Part shown: in pieces, positions 24,991 to 32,039 of the stretch
How the letters are laid out: each line of letters starts with the position of its first letter
How positions within the stretch are numbered: the first letter of the stretch is position 1
IMG/VR virus record: IMGVR_UViG_3300025921_000005
Location: 1-52,967 of that record
Reading direction: 5' to 3' (one strand)
DNA: 52,967 nt
From: a virus
Made by a program: the position numbers and the translations under genes
Notes under the pieces: model-generated
Told to the model about the DNA's origin: nothing
The model's input: the letters and a program-made list of their open reading frames with translations, nothing else
Databases searched by the model: none

Positions 24991-25278
24991 ATTCAGCTGG
25001 GCCTCGTACTTCGCCTTCGCCGCAGCTTCGGCCGCGTACGCCTCTTCCTTCGTGAGGAGCTTGCCGAGCGACTCCTTCGGCCAGTACTTCATCGGCGCAT
25101 GCGGGCGTCCCTGGACCTCGCCGCCGGGGTTGCAGCCGGCGCGGGTCGCCTCCATTACGGCGACCACGAAGTCGTCGACGGCTGGCGCGACGAGCGCGAC
25201 GCCAATGAACTGCGTTCCCGCCGGTCGGCCAGGATCGCAGAACGACAGCCACCAAACGGGACGGGAATCATCGCTCAT
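24964..25278 (-). CDS. Hypothetical protein, 104 aa
   Basis: Last gene of the leftward operon; its 3' end overlaps the endolysin gene by 27 bases. ATG 25278. The N-terminal half carries hydrophobic beta-like segments (PVWWLSFCDPGRPAGTQF), and the C-terminal half is a charged helix (TKEEAYAAEAAAKAKYEAQL). The function is unknown. The sequence IGVALVAP hints at a beta-strand core, not at a membrane helix. Confidence 0.6.
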   Translation of the reverse strand: MSDDSRPVWWLSFCDPGRPAGTQFIGVALVAPAVDDFVVAVMEATRAGCNPGGEVQGRPHAPMKYWPKESLGKLLTKEEAYAAEAAAKAKYEAQLNSGDANVAG

Positions 25279-25281
25279 GGT

Positions 25282-25485
25282 CTAGCCATGTTCCGGGTCA
25301 TCTTCGGCGCCGTAGCACACCTCGCCGTCGGCCAGAATAGCCCGACAGCAGCAACACTCCTCATCTGAACACTGTATGAACTCATGCGGTTCCTTCACGC
25401 GATCAGGCGTCGGCGTGACCGGCTCGGCGGTCGCCGTAAAGTTGCCTTTCCCGTCGTATGACAGCGTGAACCGAAAGGCGGTCAC
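25282..25485 (-). CDS. Cys-rich small protein, 67 aa
   Basis: Starts at GTG 25485, directly behind a copy of the operon's repeated initiation sequence (25482-25500). The middle contains a dense Cys cluster (IQCSDEECCCCRAIL) followed by another Cys (GEVCYGAED), so a compact metal-binding knot is likely. The N-terminus is beta-like. Function unknown. Confidence 0.65.
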   Translation of the reverse strand: MTAFRFTLSYDGKGNFTATAEPVTPTPDRVKEPHEFIQCSDEECCCCRAILADGEVCYGAEDDPEHG

Positions 25486-25500
25486 GTCTCACCGTCGATG
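25482..25500 (-). repeat. Repeated translation-start element, copy 1
   Basis: Plus-strand TCACGTCTCACCGTCGATG. It reads on the coding strand as a GGTGAG purine box with an overlapping stop-start GTGA, immediately before the 25485 start. It is identical to the copy at 26039-26057; a third copy at 26467-26485 has two mismatches. Confidence 0.75.
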
Positions 25501-25515
25501 CCGTGACCACGATGC

Positions 25516-25722
25516 TTAGTCGCCATATCCCTGCAACATCCGCCGCGCAGCCTCGAGCATTCCCGTCCAGTATTCTCTCTGCTCAGCCGTCTCGCACTTC
25601 GCCAGCATCTCTTCGCATAGCGCGACCGACTTCTGCGCCTGGGAGTAGTCGCCGGTACGGACCACGCCGTTCTCGCACACGACTGGGCGGCCGACCACGA
25701 ACAAGCGCTCGCCGGGTTTCAC
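25516..25722 (-). CDS. Hypothetical protein, 68 aa
   Basis: GTG 25722 overlaps the stop of the upstream gene by 4 bases. The N-terminal half is beta-like (GERLFVVGRPVVCENGVVRT), and the C-terminal half is a helix (SVALCEEMLAKCETAEQRE) with two Cys. No family recognised. Part of the leftward operon. Confidence 0.65.
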   Translation of the reverse strand: MKPGERLFVVGRPVVCENGVVRTGDYSQAQKSVALCEEMLAKCETAEQREYWTGMLEAARRMLQGYGD

Positions 25723-26042
25723 GACAACGTCTTCTTTCTGAGTTCAATCTCTTCTCTGATCTGTGCGGCTGACGGCCCCTGAAAATCGGGGTGCGTGCCG
25801 GTTGTGAGCATCTCGATCTCCTCGGACGCCGTCGGGATTAGCCCAGTCAGTTCGGCCAGCAGACGATCGAATGCTGCCTGTGGCACCTTGTGCCCGACTG
25901 CCTGATGCAGTCTTAGGTGTTCGATCATGGCCGACCTGTCGCCGAAGAAGTCCTCGCCGAGTATGCACCACTGACAGTTGATGTCCTCGCCGGTGTCGTA
26001 GACGTAGACATCGGACTCTTCATTGCGGCGCGCGTAGCTCAC
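25719..26042 (-). CDS. Hypothetical zinc-binding protein, 107 aa
   Basis: GTG 26042 lies in a second copy of the repeated initiation sequence (26039-26057). The motif INCQWCILGEDFFGDRSAMI followed by EHLRLHQAVGH reads as a Cys2-His2 zinc finger, with CxxC and a later HxxxH-like pair. Further on is a helical Leu-rich part (AFDRLLAELTGLIPTASE). It could bind DNA as a regulator of this operon; not proven. Confidence 0.65.
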   Translation of the reverse strand: MSYARRNEESDVYVYDTGEDINCQWCILGEDFFGDRSAMIEHLRLHQAVGHKVPQAAFDRLLAELTGLIPTASEEIEMLTTGTHPDFQGPSAAQIREEIELRKKTLS

Positions 26043-26057
26043 GTCTCACCGTCGATG
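26039..26057 (-). repeat. Repeated translation-start element, copy 2
   Basis: Identical over 19 bases to 25482-25500. It spans the stop of the Ead-like gene and the GTG start of the next gene. Confidence 0.75.
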
Positions 26058-26470
26058 CAGGCGAGCAGGGCGCCAATACGGCAAGGGAACCGGCCCGTTT
26101 CCATGTAAGCGCCGGTCTCGTCTGGTTCTATCTCTCGTGTGACGATCTCGATGCTGTGGGTGCCGTCTCCACCGCCGCATAGCGGGCAACCGTCGGAATA
26201 GGGACCGGTCGCCGCCGCGCGCAACGCCTCCAGCATCTCGGGTGCGGCGGCGATGAGGCGGGCGTCTGCTGGCGTCAGCCAGAGCGAGCTGCCTTGGAAA
26301 CTTCTCCCATCGCTGCCACTGTCTCGACTACCGGGATCAACCGCGACGATGCTCTTGCGTTCAGCGTCCAGCAAGGCGGGGTATCCGACGGTCGACATCC
26401 CGCTTACGGGAGCGTCCTCGTCGTACTGGTTGCGTTTCCACTTCCACGGTCCCGGACTGTGCTTCGTCAT
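26039..26470 (-). CDS. Ead/Ea22-like protein, 143 aa
   Basis: ATG 26470. The motif DARLIAAAPEMLEAL is typical of the Ead/Ea22-like phage proteins, which occur in early regions of many temperate phages and have no settled function. A CPLCGGGDGTH cluster suggests a zinc site. The gene ends in CIDGET, whose DNA is the repeated element at the next gene's start. It is in the leftward operon with the RHH regulator. Confidence 0.65.
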   Translation of the reverse strand: MTKHSPGPWKWKRNQYDEDAPVSGMSTVGYPALLDAERKSIVAVDPGSRDSGSDGRSFQGSSLWLTPADARLIAAAPEMLEALRAAATGPYSDGCPLCGGGDGTHSIEIVTREIEPDETGAYMETGRFPCRIGALLACIDGET

Positions 26471-26485
26471 GGCTCACCGTCGATG
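26467..26485 (-). repeat. Repeated translation-start element, copy 3
   Basis: Matches the other copies at 17 of 19 bases and spans the end of the 83-residue gene and the ATG of the Ead-like gene. Confidence 0.65.
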
Positions 26486-26718
26486 TTCTTGATCATCCGA
26501 TCCGCCTCAGTTAGGTATCCCGCGATCCATTCCTCGGGGTAGACGCTGCCCGTCGCCTCTTCCGACCTCTCGCCGATACGTGTTCCCTCGCGCCAGCGCG
26601 TTCCGTTCCACTGCAGCTCGCCGATACGATGATCGCTGCGCGCAGCCTCGGCACCCAGTTGACGATTGCTGATCTTGATGCCGTCGAAGATGGCGGCCGG
26701 TGGCGTGGGCTTGTTCAC
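26467..26718 (-). CDS. Hypothetical protein, 83 aa
   Basis: GTG 26718 overlaps the RHH gene stop by 4 bases. The product is helical and charged, ending KNIDGEP, whose DNA again belongs to the repeated start element (third copy, 26467-26485, two mismatches). No family recognised. Confidence 0.65.
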   Translation of the reverse strand: MNKPTPPAAIFDGIKISNRQLGAEAARSDHRIGELQWNGTRWREGTRIGERSEEATGSVYPEEWIAGYLTEADRMIKNIDGEP

Positions 26719-26897
26719 CGGCGCCCCCGCGGCTTTTCGACGGCCACGCCCTGGCGCTCTGCCCGCTCAATCGCCGCCTGAATCATCCACTGCGTCAAGC
26801 TCTGCCGAGCCAGCGCAGCCGCCTTGATGAAGGCGCGTTTTTCGTAGACCTCGGGGGTCACCTTGATATCGCCTTCTTCTGTAGCCGCTCGTGCCAT
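26715..26897 (-). CDS. Ribbon-helix-helix regulator, 60 aa
   Basis: First gene of the leftward operon. The start is ATG 26897: an upstream in-frame extension of 33 residues is weaker and would run through the divergent gap. The product has the RHH order: a short strand (GDIKVTP), then helix A (EVYEKRAFIKAAALA) and helix B after SLTQW, ending in a basic tail. It fits Arc/CopG-type dimeric DNA-binding proteins. Next to the divergent gap 26898-26985, which carries 11-base-spaced repeats, it is a likely autoregulator and a candidate lysogeny or early control protein. Confidence 0.7.
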   Translation of the reverse strand: MARAATEEGDIKVTPEVYEKRAFIKAAALARQSLTQWMIQAAIERAERQGVAVEKPRGRR

Positions 26898-26985
26898 TGG
26901 TAGATGAATAGCCGCTGAGAGAGAAAAATGCAAGGGGCGGTTCTTTTCCACTTGAAAGGGAATTGAAAGAGAGTACCTTTGAACC
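26898..26985. promoter_or_regulatory. Divergent promoter region with operator-like repeats
   Basis: 88 bases between the leftward RHH operon and the rightward genes. TTGAAAG occurs twice (26952-26958 and 26963-26969), with start-to-start spacing of 11 bases, which fits side-by-side binding of RHH dimers. It is AT-richer than the genes around it. No -10 could be placed with confidence on either strand. Confidence 0.45.
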
Positions 26986-27378
26986 ATGCCCAACACGAAC
27001 CGCCCCGATTACTTCGACTGCGACTGTGGCGACCTCTGCACCTCGTGCGGCTGCTCCGAGTGCGGTCGCAAGTCCGACCCCGACACGCGCGGCCCGCTGA
27101 CGCTCGTCTCGGGCCGGGTCGTCCAGGCGTGCGCGGAGTGCCGGGCGGCGGAGGCGGCGGGCCATGGCGGTCTCCCGCCAACCTGCGGCACCTGCGGCGG
27201 GTGCACCGATGGCGTGCGACCTGCCCCGTCGATGGGCGGCCTAAGGATCGCGGCGTGCGACTGCCCGTCTGACGGCGTGCCGGTCGCGGTCGACGAGGCT
27301 CCGACCAAGCCCGAGAGGATGACGATCGAGGAGCGCGACGGGTATCACGTCGCGGTGATTCGAGAGGAGGTGGTCTGA
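26986..27378 (+). CDS. Cys-rich protein, 130 aa
   Basis: First rightward gene after the divergent gap; ATG 26986. It contains an unusual Cys density: CDCGDLCTSCGCSECG near the start, then ACAECR and CGTCGGCTDG, and later ACDCPSD. Several zinc sites or a disulfide-knot-like fold are possible. The end is a beta-like segment (DGYHVAVIREEVV). No family recognised. It overlaps the next start by one base. Confidence 0.65.
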   Translation: MPNTNRPDYFDCDCGDLCTSCGCSECGRKSDPDTRGPLTLVSGRVVQACAECRAAEAAGHGGLPPTCGTCGGCTDGVRPAPSMGGLRIAACDCPSDGVPVAVDEAPTKPERMTIEERDGYHVAVIREEVV

Positions 27379-27596
27379 TGTCCGTCCACGAATACATTGC
27401 GAGGGCGAGAAAAGTCCGAAAGCTGATCGCCCTCGTCCCGGCGCCCGTGACGAAGTCGCAGGCATGGCGGCTCGCGATGACGCTCTCGGCGTTCACGCCG
27501 GCTCAGCGCGAGCGGTGGGCGCGCGCGGCGGGCGTCAAGGCGCCGAGCAACCTCACGTGGTCGCTGCTGTGCGACGCGGTCCGGGAGACGGCGTGA
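27378..27596 (+). CDS. Hypothetical helical protein, 72 aa
   Basis: ATG 27378 after GGAGG, sharing one base with the previous stop. Basic helices dominate (HEYIARARKVRKLIAL, SAFTPAQRERWARAAGVKAP), and the second half resembles a small HTH or SAP-type fold. Unknown role. Confidence 0.6.
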   Translation: MSVHEYIARARKVRKLIALVPAPVTKSQAWRLAMTLSAFTPAQRERWARAAGVKAPSNLTWSLLCDAVRETA

Positions 27597-28156
27597 TGTC
27601 TGTTCCGATCGATCAGATGACGCCCGATGAGTTACGCGCCGAAGTCATACGCCTTCGATCTGAACTGACCGACCGTGAAGAAATCCGTGGCGGCAAACGA
27701 TCGCAGTCGATGGTTATGTTGCGCCGCCTTGTCGAAGGTGCCGGTCTAGATAGATGCCTGGAATGGCCCGGTTCGCGGTCAAAGTCTGGCGGGTATGGAC
27801 GGATCTATCTGCGAGGAACCAACTACCGCGCGCATCGAGCTGCATGGGAATTGGTCAATGGCCCGATTCCGAAGGGTCTGCTCGCGCTTCACAAATGCGA
27901 CAACCCGCCCTGCGTGAACCCGCATCACCTATTCCTTGGTACCGACGCCGACAACATGGCCGATGCGATAGCCAAAGGAAGACGAACGATCGAGAACGGA
28001 CGCCGCGGATTCAAGTTGCTACCTGAGCAAGTCGTCAAAATCAGGAAGCTTCGTGCTGACGGACTCAGCACTTATGCGCTTGGCCGTCAATTCGGAGTCA
28101 CGCACAACCTAGTCAGCGAAATCTGCAACCGAAAGAAATGGAGGTCAGTCAAGTAG
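27596..28156 (+). CDS. HNH endonuclease with C-terminal helix-turn-helix, 186 aa
   Basis: The metal-binding HNH core is HRAAWELVNG (His80), LHKCDNPPCVNPHH (His99, Cys101, Cys106, His110-His111) and FLGTDADNM, the HNH_3 pattern of phage free-standing nucleases. A C-terminal helix-turn-helix (LSTYALGRQFGVTHNLVSEI) would bind DNA. The start is ATG 27596 just after GGAGA. Nucleases of this class are homing-type enzymes that spread between phage genomes, or helper nucleases in packaging. With no packaging neighbour here a selfish role is more likely. Confidence 0.8.
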   Translation: MSVPIDQMTPDELRAEVIRLRSELTDREEIRGGKRSQSMVMLRRLVEGAGLDRCLEWPGSRSKSGGYGRIYLRGTNYRAHRAAWELVNGPIPKGLLALHKCDNPPCVNPHHLFLGTDADNMADAIAKGRRTIENGRRGFKLLPEQVVKIRKLRADGLSTYALGRQFGVTHNLVSEICNRKKWRSVK

Positions 28157-28176
28157 GACCGGCGTTTTTAGTAAAT

Positions 28177-28208
28177 GCCCCGTCCCCCGTTGGAGCGAGG
28201 GACGGGGC
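28177..28208 (+). terminator. GC-rich hairpin after the HNH gene
   Basis: Arms 28177-28189 and 28196-28208 pair over 13 bases with one mismatch and a 6-base loop (TTGGAG). A T-run (GTTTTTA, 28164-28170) lies before, not after, the stem, so a standard rightward terminator is not clear. It separates the HNH gene from the lipoprotein gene. Confidence 0.45.
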
Positions 28209-28303
28209 CGAGAACCGCAACCGACCTGCTCGCGCAGGACAGCCCGGCCCCATCAACCGGCGGTCATACGTGCGCGCAGGTCTCCCTGTCAAGAGGAGAC
28301 CCA

Positions 28304-29005
28304 ATGAAACGAAAAGCACTGTTCCTGATCACCGTTCTGACCGCGACCGCAGCCTGTTCCGAAACGCCCGAGACCGTCGGCAAGGTGTCCGAGCCGCTCT
28401 ACGTCGATGCTGTCGGCGGCGGCCATGGGCCGTTTGTCGCGCCGGCGAACTCGAGCCCCAGCACCGTGCCGCCCGTGGGCGTGGCTGACGTCTGGGACGC
28501 GAATGGCAACGGACAGCGGTTCATCGGCGACTTTAGAACTGCGACCCATCCTGGCTATGCTTCCATGCCTGACGTTGCGACCCAGTGGATCATCCTGTCC
28601 AATCGCGACCTGGGGCAGACCAGCGGCTATGCATGCAAGGGAGCGATCTCGGGTCCGACCGATGACCCGTGCCGGGGTCAGCCGGGAAGCGACATCAGCA
28701 GCTTCAACAACATCTCATTCTCGGTCAACCATCTGCCGTTCGTCGCGCGCACGGTGGTGCTGGGCTACACGCTGAACTGCCCGACGACCCCCGGCATCAA
28801 TTCGATCTGCTACTGCTCAGGGGCGGCGGCGCCGATCGACGGCTCTGGCTACCGCACGGTGGTCATGCACGATTCGTTCGGGCACAGCCTGATGAACCCC
28901 GATGGCCCCGTCGCAAGCGATTGCCTGGTAACGAGCTCTCAGTACCCCGGGCTCATCCCGCCGGGCGAGACCGACGTTGCGGTCTACAGCTGCCCGGGTT
29001 GCTAA
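28304..29005 (+). CDS. Secreted lipoprotein, cargo or moron candidate, 233 aa
   Basis: ATG 28304 has its own AGAGGAGA site after a 147-base gap with a hairpin. The N-terminus is a lipoprotein signal (MKRKALFLITVL, then TAAC with Cys18). The mature part is Gly/Ser/Pro-rich with beta-like segments (YVDAVGGGHGPFVAPANSS, TQWIILSNRDLGQTSGYA) and six Cys residues that could form disulfides. It would be exported to the envelope. No family recognised. Its own transcription-unit signs and odd composition compared with neighbours suggest a lysogeny-expressed cargo gene. Confidence 0.65.
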   Translation: MKRKALFLITVLTATAACSETPETVGKVSEPLYVDAVGGGHGPFVAPANSSPSTVPPVGVADVWDANGNGQRFIGDFRTATHPGYASMPDVATQWIILSNRDLGQTSGYACKGAISGPTDDPCRGQPGSDISSFNNISFSVNHLPFVARTVVLGYTLNCPTTPGINSICYCSGAAAPIDGSGYRTVVMHDSFGHSLMNPDGPVASDCLVTSSQYPGLIPPGETDVAVYSCPGC

Positions 29006-29419
29006 ATGGGCACCGCAGCACAGATCCTCACCGATAGCGTGAACGCGGCGATCGCCGTCGGTCTCACGATCTCTCTAGACTCCGACATGCTCGGCGTGGT
29101 CTGCACGTCGAGCGAAGCGCCGCTCTGGGAGATCGACCCGATGGCGAAGGAGATCTCGCCGCTCGGGGCGGTTCTCCTCGCCACTCAGCCACCGCTCGTC
29201 GACGAGGACCGCGCGCTCGCGCACGTGTTCCAGTCGCGGCCAGAGTTCCATGAGGGGATCGAGGATGGTGCGTGCGGGCGGCGCAACCTCGCGCGCGATG
29301 ATCGGCTCTACACCGAGGGACATCTCCTCGGCGTGCAGGTTCGCGAGCTGATTCAACGGCGGTACGGCATCCCCGTCGAGCGATCGAGCATCGAAATCAC
29401 CGAGGAGATCGACGCATGA
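29006..29419 (+). CDS. Hypothetical protein, 137 aa
   Basis: ATG 29006 directly follows the lipoprotein stop. It has a helical start, a central region with LDSDMLGVVCTSSEAPLWE, and an RNLARDDRLYTEGHLLGVQV segment. No family or motif recognised. It overlaps the next gene by 4 bases. Confidence 0.6.
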   Translation: MGTAAQILTDSVNAAIAVGLTISLDSDMLGVVCTSSEAPLWEIDPMAKEISPLGAVLLATQPPLVDEDRALAHVFQSRPEFHEGIEDGACGRRNLARDDRLYTEGHLLGVQVRELIQRRYGIPVERSSIEITEEIDA

Positions 29420-29730
29420 TTCGGGAGCAGCAGGCCGGGGCGTTTGTGGCGGCGCTGGAGGCGGATGACACCGATCAGATACTGATCGTTGACGACGGGG
29501 AGGAGCCGACCGCGACGACGCCACCGGCCTTGCTGCTCGAGCTTACCGAGGGAACGCGCGGCGATCCGACTCCCGTGCCCGCGGAACTGCCCGTCCCTCT
29601 CGGTCGCGAGGCGCTGATCGTCATCGAGCGCTTCCGCTTCGTGCTCGGCTACCAGTGCGGGTGGGGCGCGGCATCGATCGAGGAGGTAATTCGCAACGTG
29701 AGGGCTCTGATGCCGCGGAGAAACCGATGA
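29416..29730 (+). CDS. Hypothetical protein, 104 aa
   Basis: ATG 29416 overlaps the previous stop. An acidic first half (EADDTDQILIVDDGEEP) leads into a mixed second half with a helix at the end. No family recognised. Confidence 0.6.
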   Translation: MIREQQAGAFVAALEADDTDQILIVDDGEEPTATTPPALLLELTEGTRGDPTPVPAELPVPLGREALIVIERFRFVLGYQCGWGAASIEEVIRNVRALMPRRNR

Positions 29731-30071
29731 CACACGAGGCGGCGGTTACCATCTCGAATCGACTGTTCGAGCGCAATCCGGCCATGTGGTATCGCTGGCT
29801 CGCGTTCGCCGACTCTCGCGGGATGACGTTGCTGGCACTGATCTACGTGGCGGTCCGCGAACTGCGCGACGCCGCTGCGCGGGCCGCGTTCGAGACGGGC
29901 GAGGACTTCAGCGTGATCACCTGGAAGTGGCGCGAGGAAATCGTCGGTTGCAAACAATGCACGCAATGCACGCTGCCGGCTTTGGCAACGAATTCGCTGC
30001 GTTCGACGGTTTCGCTGGTAGGCGGCGGGCAAATGGCGAATGTGGAGAGCGTGAAAGCGAGGGGCGAATGA
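29727..30071 (+). CDS. Hypothetical protein, 114 aa
   Basis: ATG 29727 overlaps the previous stop. Helical first half (RNPAMWYRWLAFADSRGMTL) and a CKQCTQCTLP cluster that could bind zinc. No family recognised. Confidence 0.6.
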   Translation: MTHEAAVTISNRLFERNPAMWYRWLAFADSRGMTLLALIYVAVRELRDAAARAAFETGEDFSVITWKWREEIVGCKQCTQCTLPALATNSLRSTVSLVGGGQMANVESVKARGE

Positions 30072-30307
30072 GCACTTACTTGGTCGATGTTTGCGACACG
30101 TGCGGCAGGGCGATGGCGGCTGGTCCGCTTGATGAGCACAACGTTCAGTTGGCAATTGCGACTCTCATCTTGACGGCTGGCGGCGCTGTGAAGTGCACGC
30201 TCTGTCAGGGCATGAACGGAGAGCCGACCAAGTCGTCGACCGAGCGGTTCAAGAAGATCGTCGAGGCCGACATGCGCGCGACAAATCGCACGGCGGTGTC
30301 GCAGTGA
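30068..30307 (+). CDS. Small zinc-ribbon-like protein, 79 aa
   Basis: ATG 30068 overlaps the previous stop. CDTCGRAMAAG near the start and CTLCQG later give one CxxC pair each, likely a single zinc ribbon. A helical C-terminus follows. Unknown role. Confidence 0.65.
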   Translation: MSTYLVDVCDTCGRAMAAGPLDEHNVQLAIATLILTAGGAVKCTLCQGMNGEPTKSSTERFKKIVEADMRATNRTAVSQ

Positions 30308-30525
30308 CCGCCAAAGCCATCGCGCGCGCCCACGCGCTCATCGAAGCCGAGCTGACCCGAATCCCCGAGTCAGACCGCGGCGAGGTCGCCAGCCATGTGC
30401 TGGTTGCGCTGATGGGCATGTTCATGATGATCCCGCACCCGACGGCGGCCGAAGAAGACGCGACGCGGGCCGGGCTCGCCGCGCTCGACATCCCGGGGCT
30501 CATGAGCGCGCGGGGGCGGTCATGA
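30304..30525 (+). CDS. Hypothetical protein, 73 aa
   Basis: GTG 30304 overlaps the previous stop (GTGA), and the end overlaps the recombination gene by 4 bases. Mostly helical, with a Met-rich hydrophobic stretch (LVALMGMFMMIPHP) that could be a membrane-contacting helix. Unknown role. Confidence 0.6.
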   Translation: MTAKAIARAHALIEAELTRIPESDRGEVASHVLVALMGMFMMIPHPTAAEEDATRAGLAALDIPGLMSARGRS

Positions 30526-32039
30526 GCGCATCACCAGTGCCGTCAGAATCACGTCGCGTCGTCCTGATCGATCTGTCGTCGCTGTTTCATCCTGCGTGGC
30601 GCGCGAACGAGAACGGTCCGCTCAGCGTCGCGTTTCAGGGCACCGTCGACAACGTCTGGCGGTGCGCCAACATGCATCCGGGCGCGCTCGTCGCGGTTTG
30701 CATTGACTCGCGCAAGTCGTGGCGCAAGGAGTTGGCCCCGACGTACAAAGCGCAGCGCGAGAAGCTCGGCAACGACTTCTATGCGACGTTGGACCGGGTC
30801 AAGGAACGGCTCCGCGATGACGGCTTCCTGCTCTGGGGCGCCGATGGCTACGAGGCCGACGACGTCATTGCGACGGCGACCGAGGCTGCGCTGGCCATGG
30901 GGCACGAGGTCCTGATCTGCTCGGCTGACAAGGACCTTCTGCAGCTCTTGCGGCCCGGCGTGACGCAAATGCGCACGCACGATTGGTCGACATGGGACGA
31001 AGCGGCGATGGTCGCTAAGTTCGGCGTGCGGCCTGAGCAGCTCGGCGACTGGCTCGCGCTCGTCGGCGATCCGAGCGACGGCATCAAGGGTGCGCCAGAC
31101 GTCGGCGCCAAGACGGCAACCGATGTGCTCAGCCGCTTCGGTAACCTGAATGCGCTCTACGTTCAGATCAGCGCCGATCCCAAGGCTGTTGGCTCAAAGA
31201 ACAAAGGCAAAGAGGTGGCGAAGTTCGTTACGGACATCGATCTTGCCGAAGCCGACGTGCGGCTAGCGCGGAAGCTGGTCGAGCTTGACCGGAACGTGCC
31301 GTTCGACTTCCGCGAAATCTACGCGACCCGCGAAAAGAAACCGCTTGTGCAAACAGAGGAGAACGACGAGATGGACAGCGACGACATTCCGATCAGCAGG
31401 GGACCGGGCCCGCAGACCGACGCGGCGCAGACGACGCCAGCGCCCGACGTGAAGGCTGAGCGCGTAGAGGTCAAAGAGGATCCTACGCCGACGCAGGGAC
31501 AGCCGACGCAGCTGACCGTCATCCCGGCGCAGCCCGTCGAGTTCGAGCGCGCGCTGGAGCCGCGGGACCCGGGCGGTGCGGTGACGCTCGCCAAGCACCT
31601 CTTCAACTCGCGGATCTACACGAAGTTCCCGACGTGGGAATCGGTGCTTGCGACGATCATCCGCGGCCGGTCGATGGGCATCACCTCAGCGGCGGCGCTG
31701 GACGTGTTCCACATCATCGACGGCAAGCCGTATCCCTACGCCTATCTGATCATCCATCTCGCGGAGGCCGATCCCAACTGCGAGTATTTCTACCCGGTCG
31801 AAGCCTCGGCGAAGTCGGCGACGTGGGAGACGAAGCACAGGCGCAACCCGAAAGCGACGCGGGTGACGTTCACGATCGAGCAGGCCGAACTGGCCGGTTT
31901 GCTAATCAAGGAAAAGACCGGCTGGCGCAAGAACCCTGAAGACATGCTCGTCAAGTCCGCCGGGGCGAAGCTCGCGCGCCGTGTGTACCCAGGCGCGACG
32001 CTCGGCCTGATCTCGATCGAAGAGATGGGTGAGACATGA
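30522..32039 (+). CDS. Fused 5'-3' exonuclease/RecT-like annealing protein, 505 aa
   Basis: Residues about 12-270 are a flap-endonuclease/Pol-I-type 5'-3' exonuclease: Asp17 in VVLIDLSS, Asp62, Glu111-Asp113-Asp114 in GYEADDV, Asp136/Asp138 in SADKDLL, Asp183/Asp186 in GDPSDGI, then GAPDVGAKTA as helix-hairpin-helix. A Pro/Thr/Glu-rich linker (about 275-340) joins a C-terminal domain (about 345-500) whose IIRGRSMGITSAAALDVFHI, DGKPYPYAYL and GWRKNPEDML segments follow the RecT-like annealing-protein pattern. Such activities are usually separate proteins. A start signal lies at the junction (see the separate entry). Role: phage DNA recombination and repair. The exonuclease half is firm; the annealing half is family-level inference. 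Confidence 0.8.
   Translation: MSASPVPSESRRVVLIDLSSLFHPAWRANENGPLSVAFQGTVDNVWRCANMHPGALVAVCIDSRKSWRKELAPTYKAQREKLGNDFYATLDRVKERLRDDGFLLWGADGYEADDVIATATEAALAMGHEVLICSADKDLLQLLRPGVTQMRTHDWSTWDEAAMVAKFGVRPEQLGDWLALVGDPSDGIKGAPDVGAKTATDVLSRFGNLNALYVQISADPKAVGSKNKGKEVAKFVTDIDLAEADVRLARKLVELDRNVPFDFREIYATREKKPLVQTEENDEMDSDDIPISRGPGPQTDAAQTTPAPDVKAERVEVKEDPTPTQGQPTQLTVIPAQPVEFERALEPRDPGGAVTLAKHLFNSRIYTKFPTWESVLATIIRGRSMGITSAAALDVFHIIDGKPYPYAYLIIHLAEADPNCEYFYPVEASAKSATWETKHRRNPKATRVTFTIEQAELAGLLIKEKTGWRKNPEDMLVKSAGAKLARRVYPGATLGLISIEEMGET
31357..31373 (+). promoter_or_regulatory. Internal ribosome-binding site and start at the exonuclease/annealing junction
   Basis: AGGAG at 31357-31361 is followed 9 bases later by in-frame ATG 31371 (Met284). 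The site falls within the linker between the two domains, so a free 222-residue annealing protein could be made from the same message. The spacing matches the better start sites elsewhere in this genome. Confidence 0.45.

Noticed and set aside
28157-28176. GGTC...GACC with following T-run as a terminator of the HNH gene
   Set aside because: Stem is only 4 bases with a 10-base loop; too weak to call.
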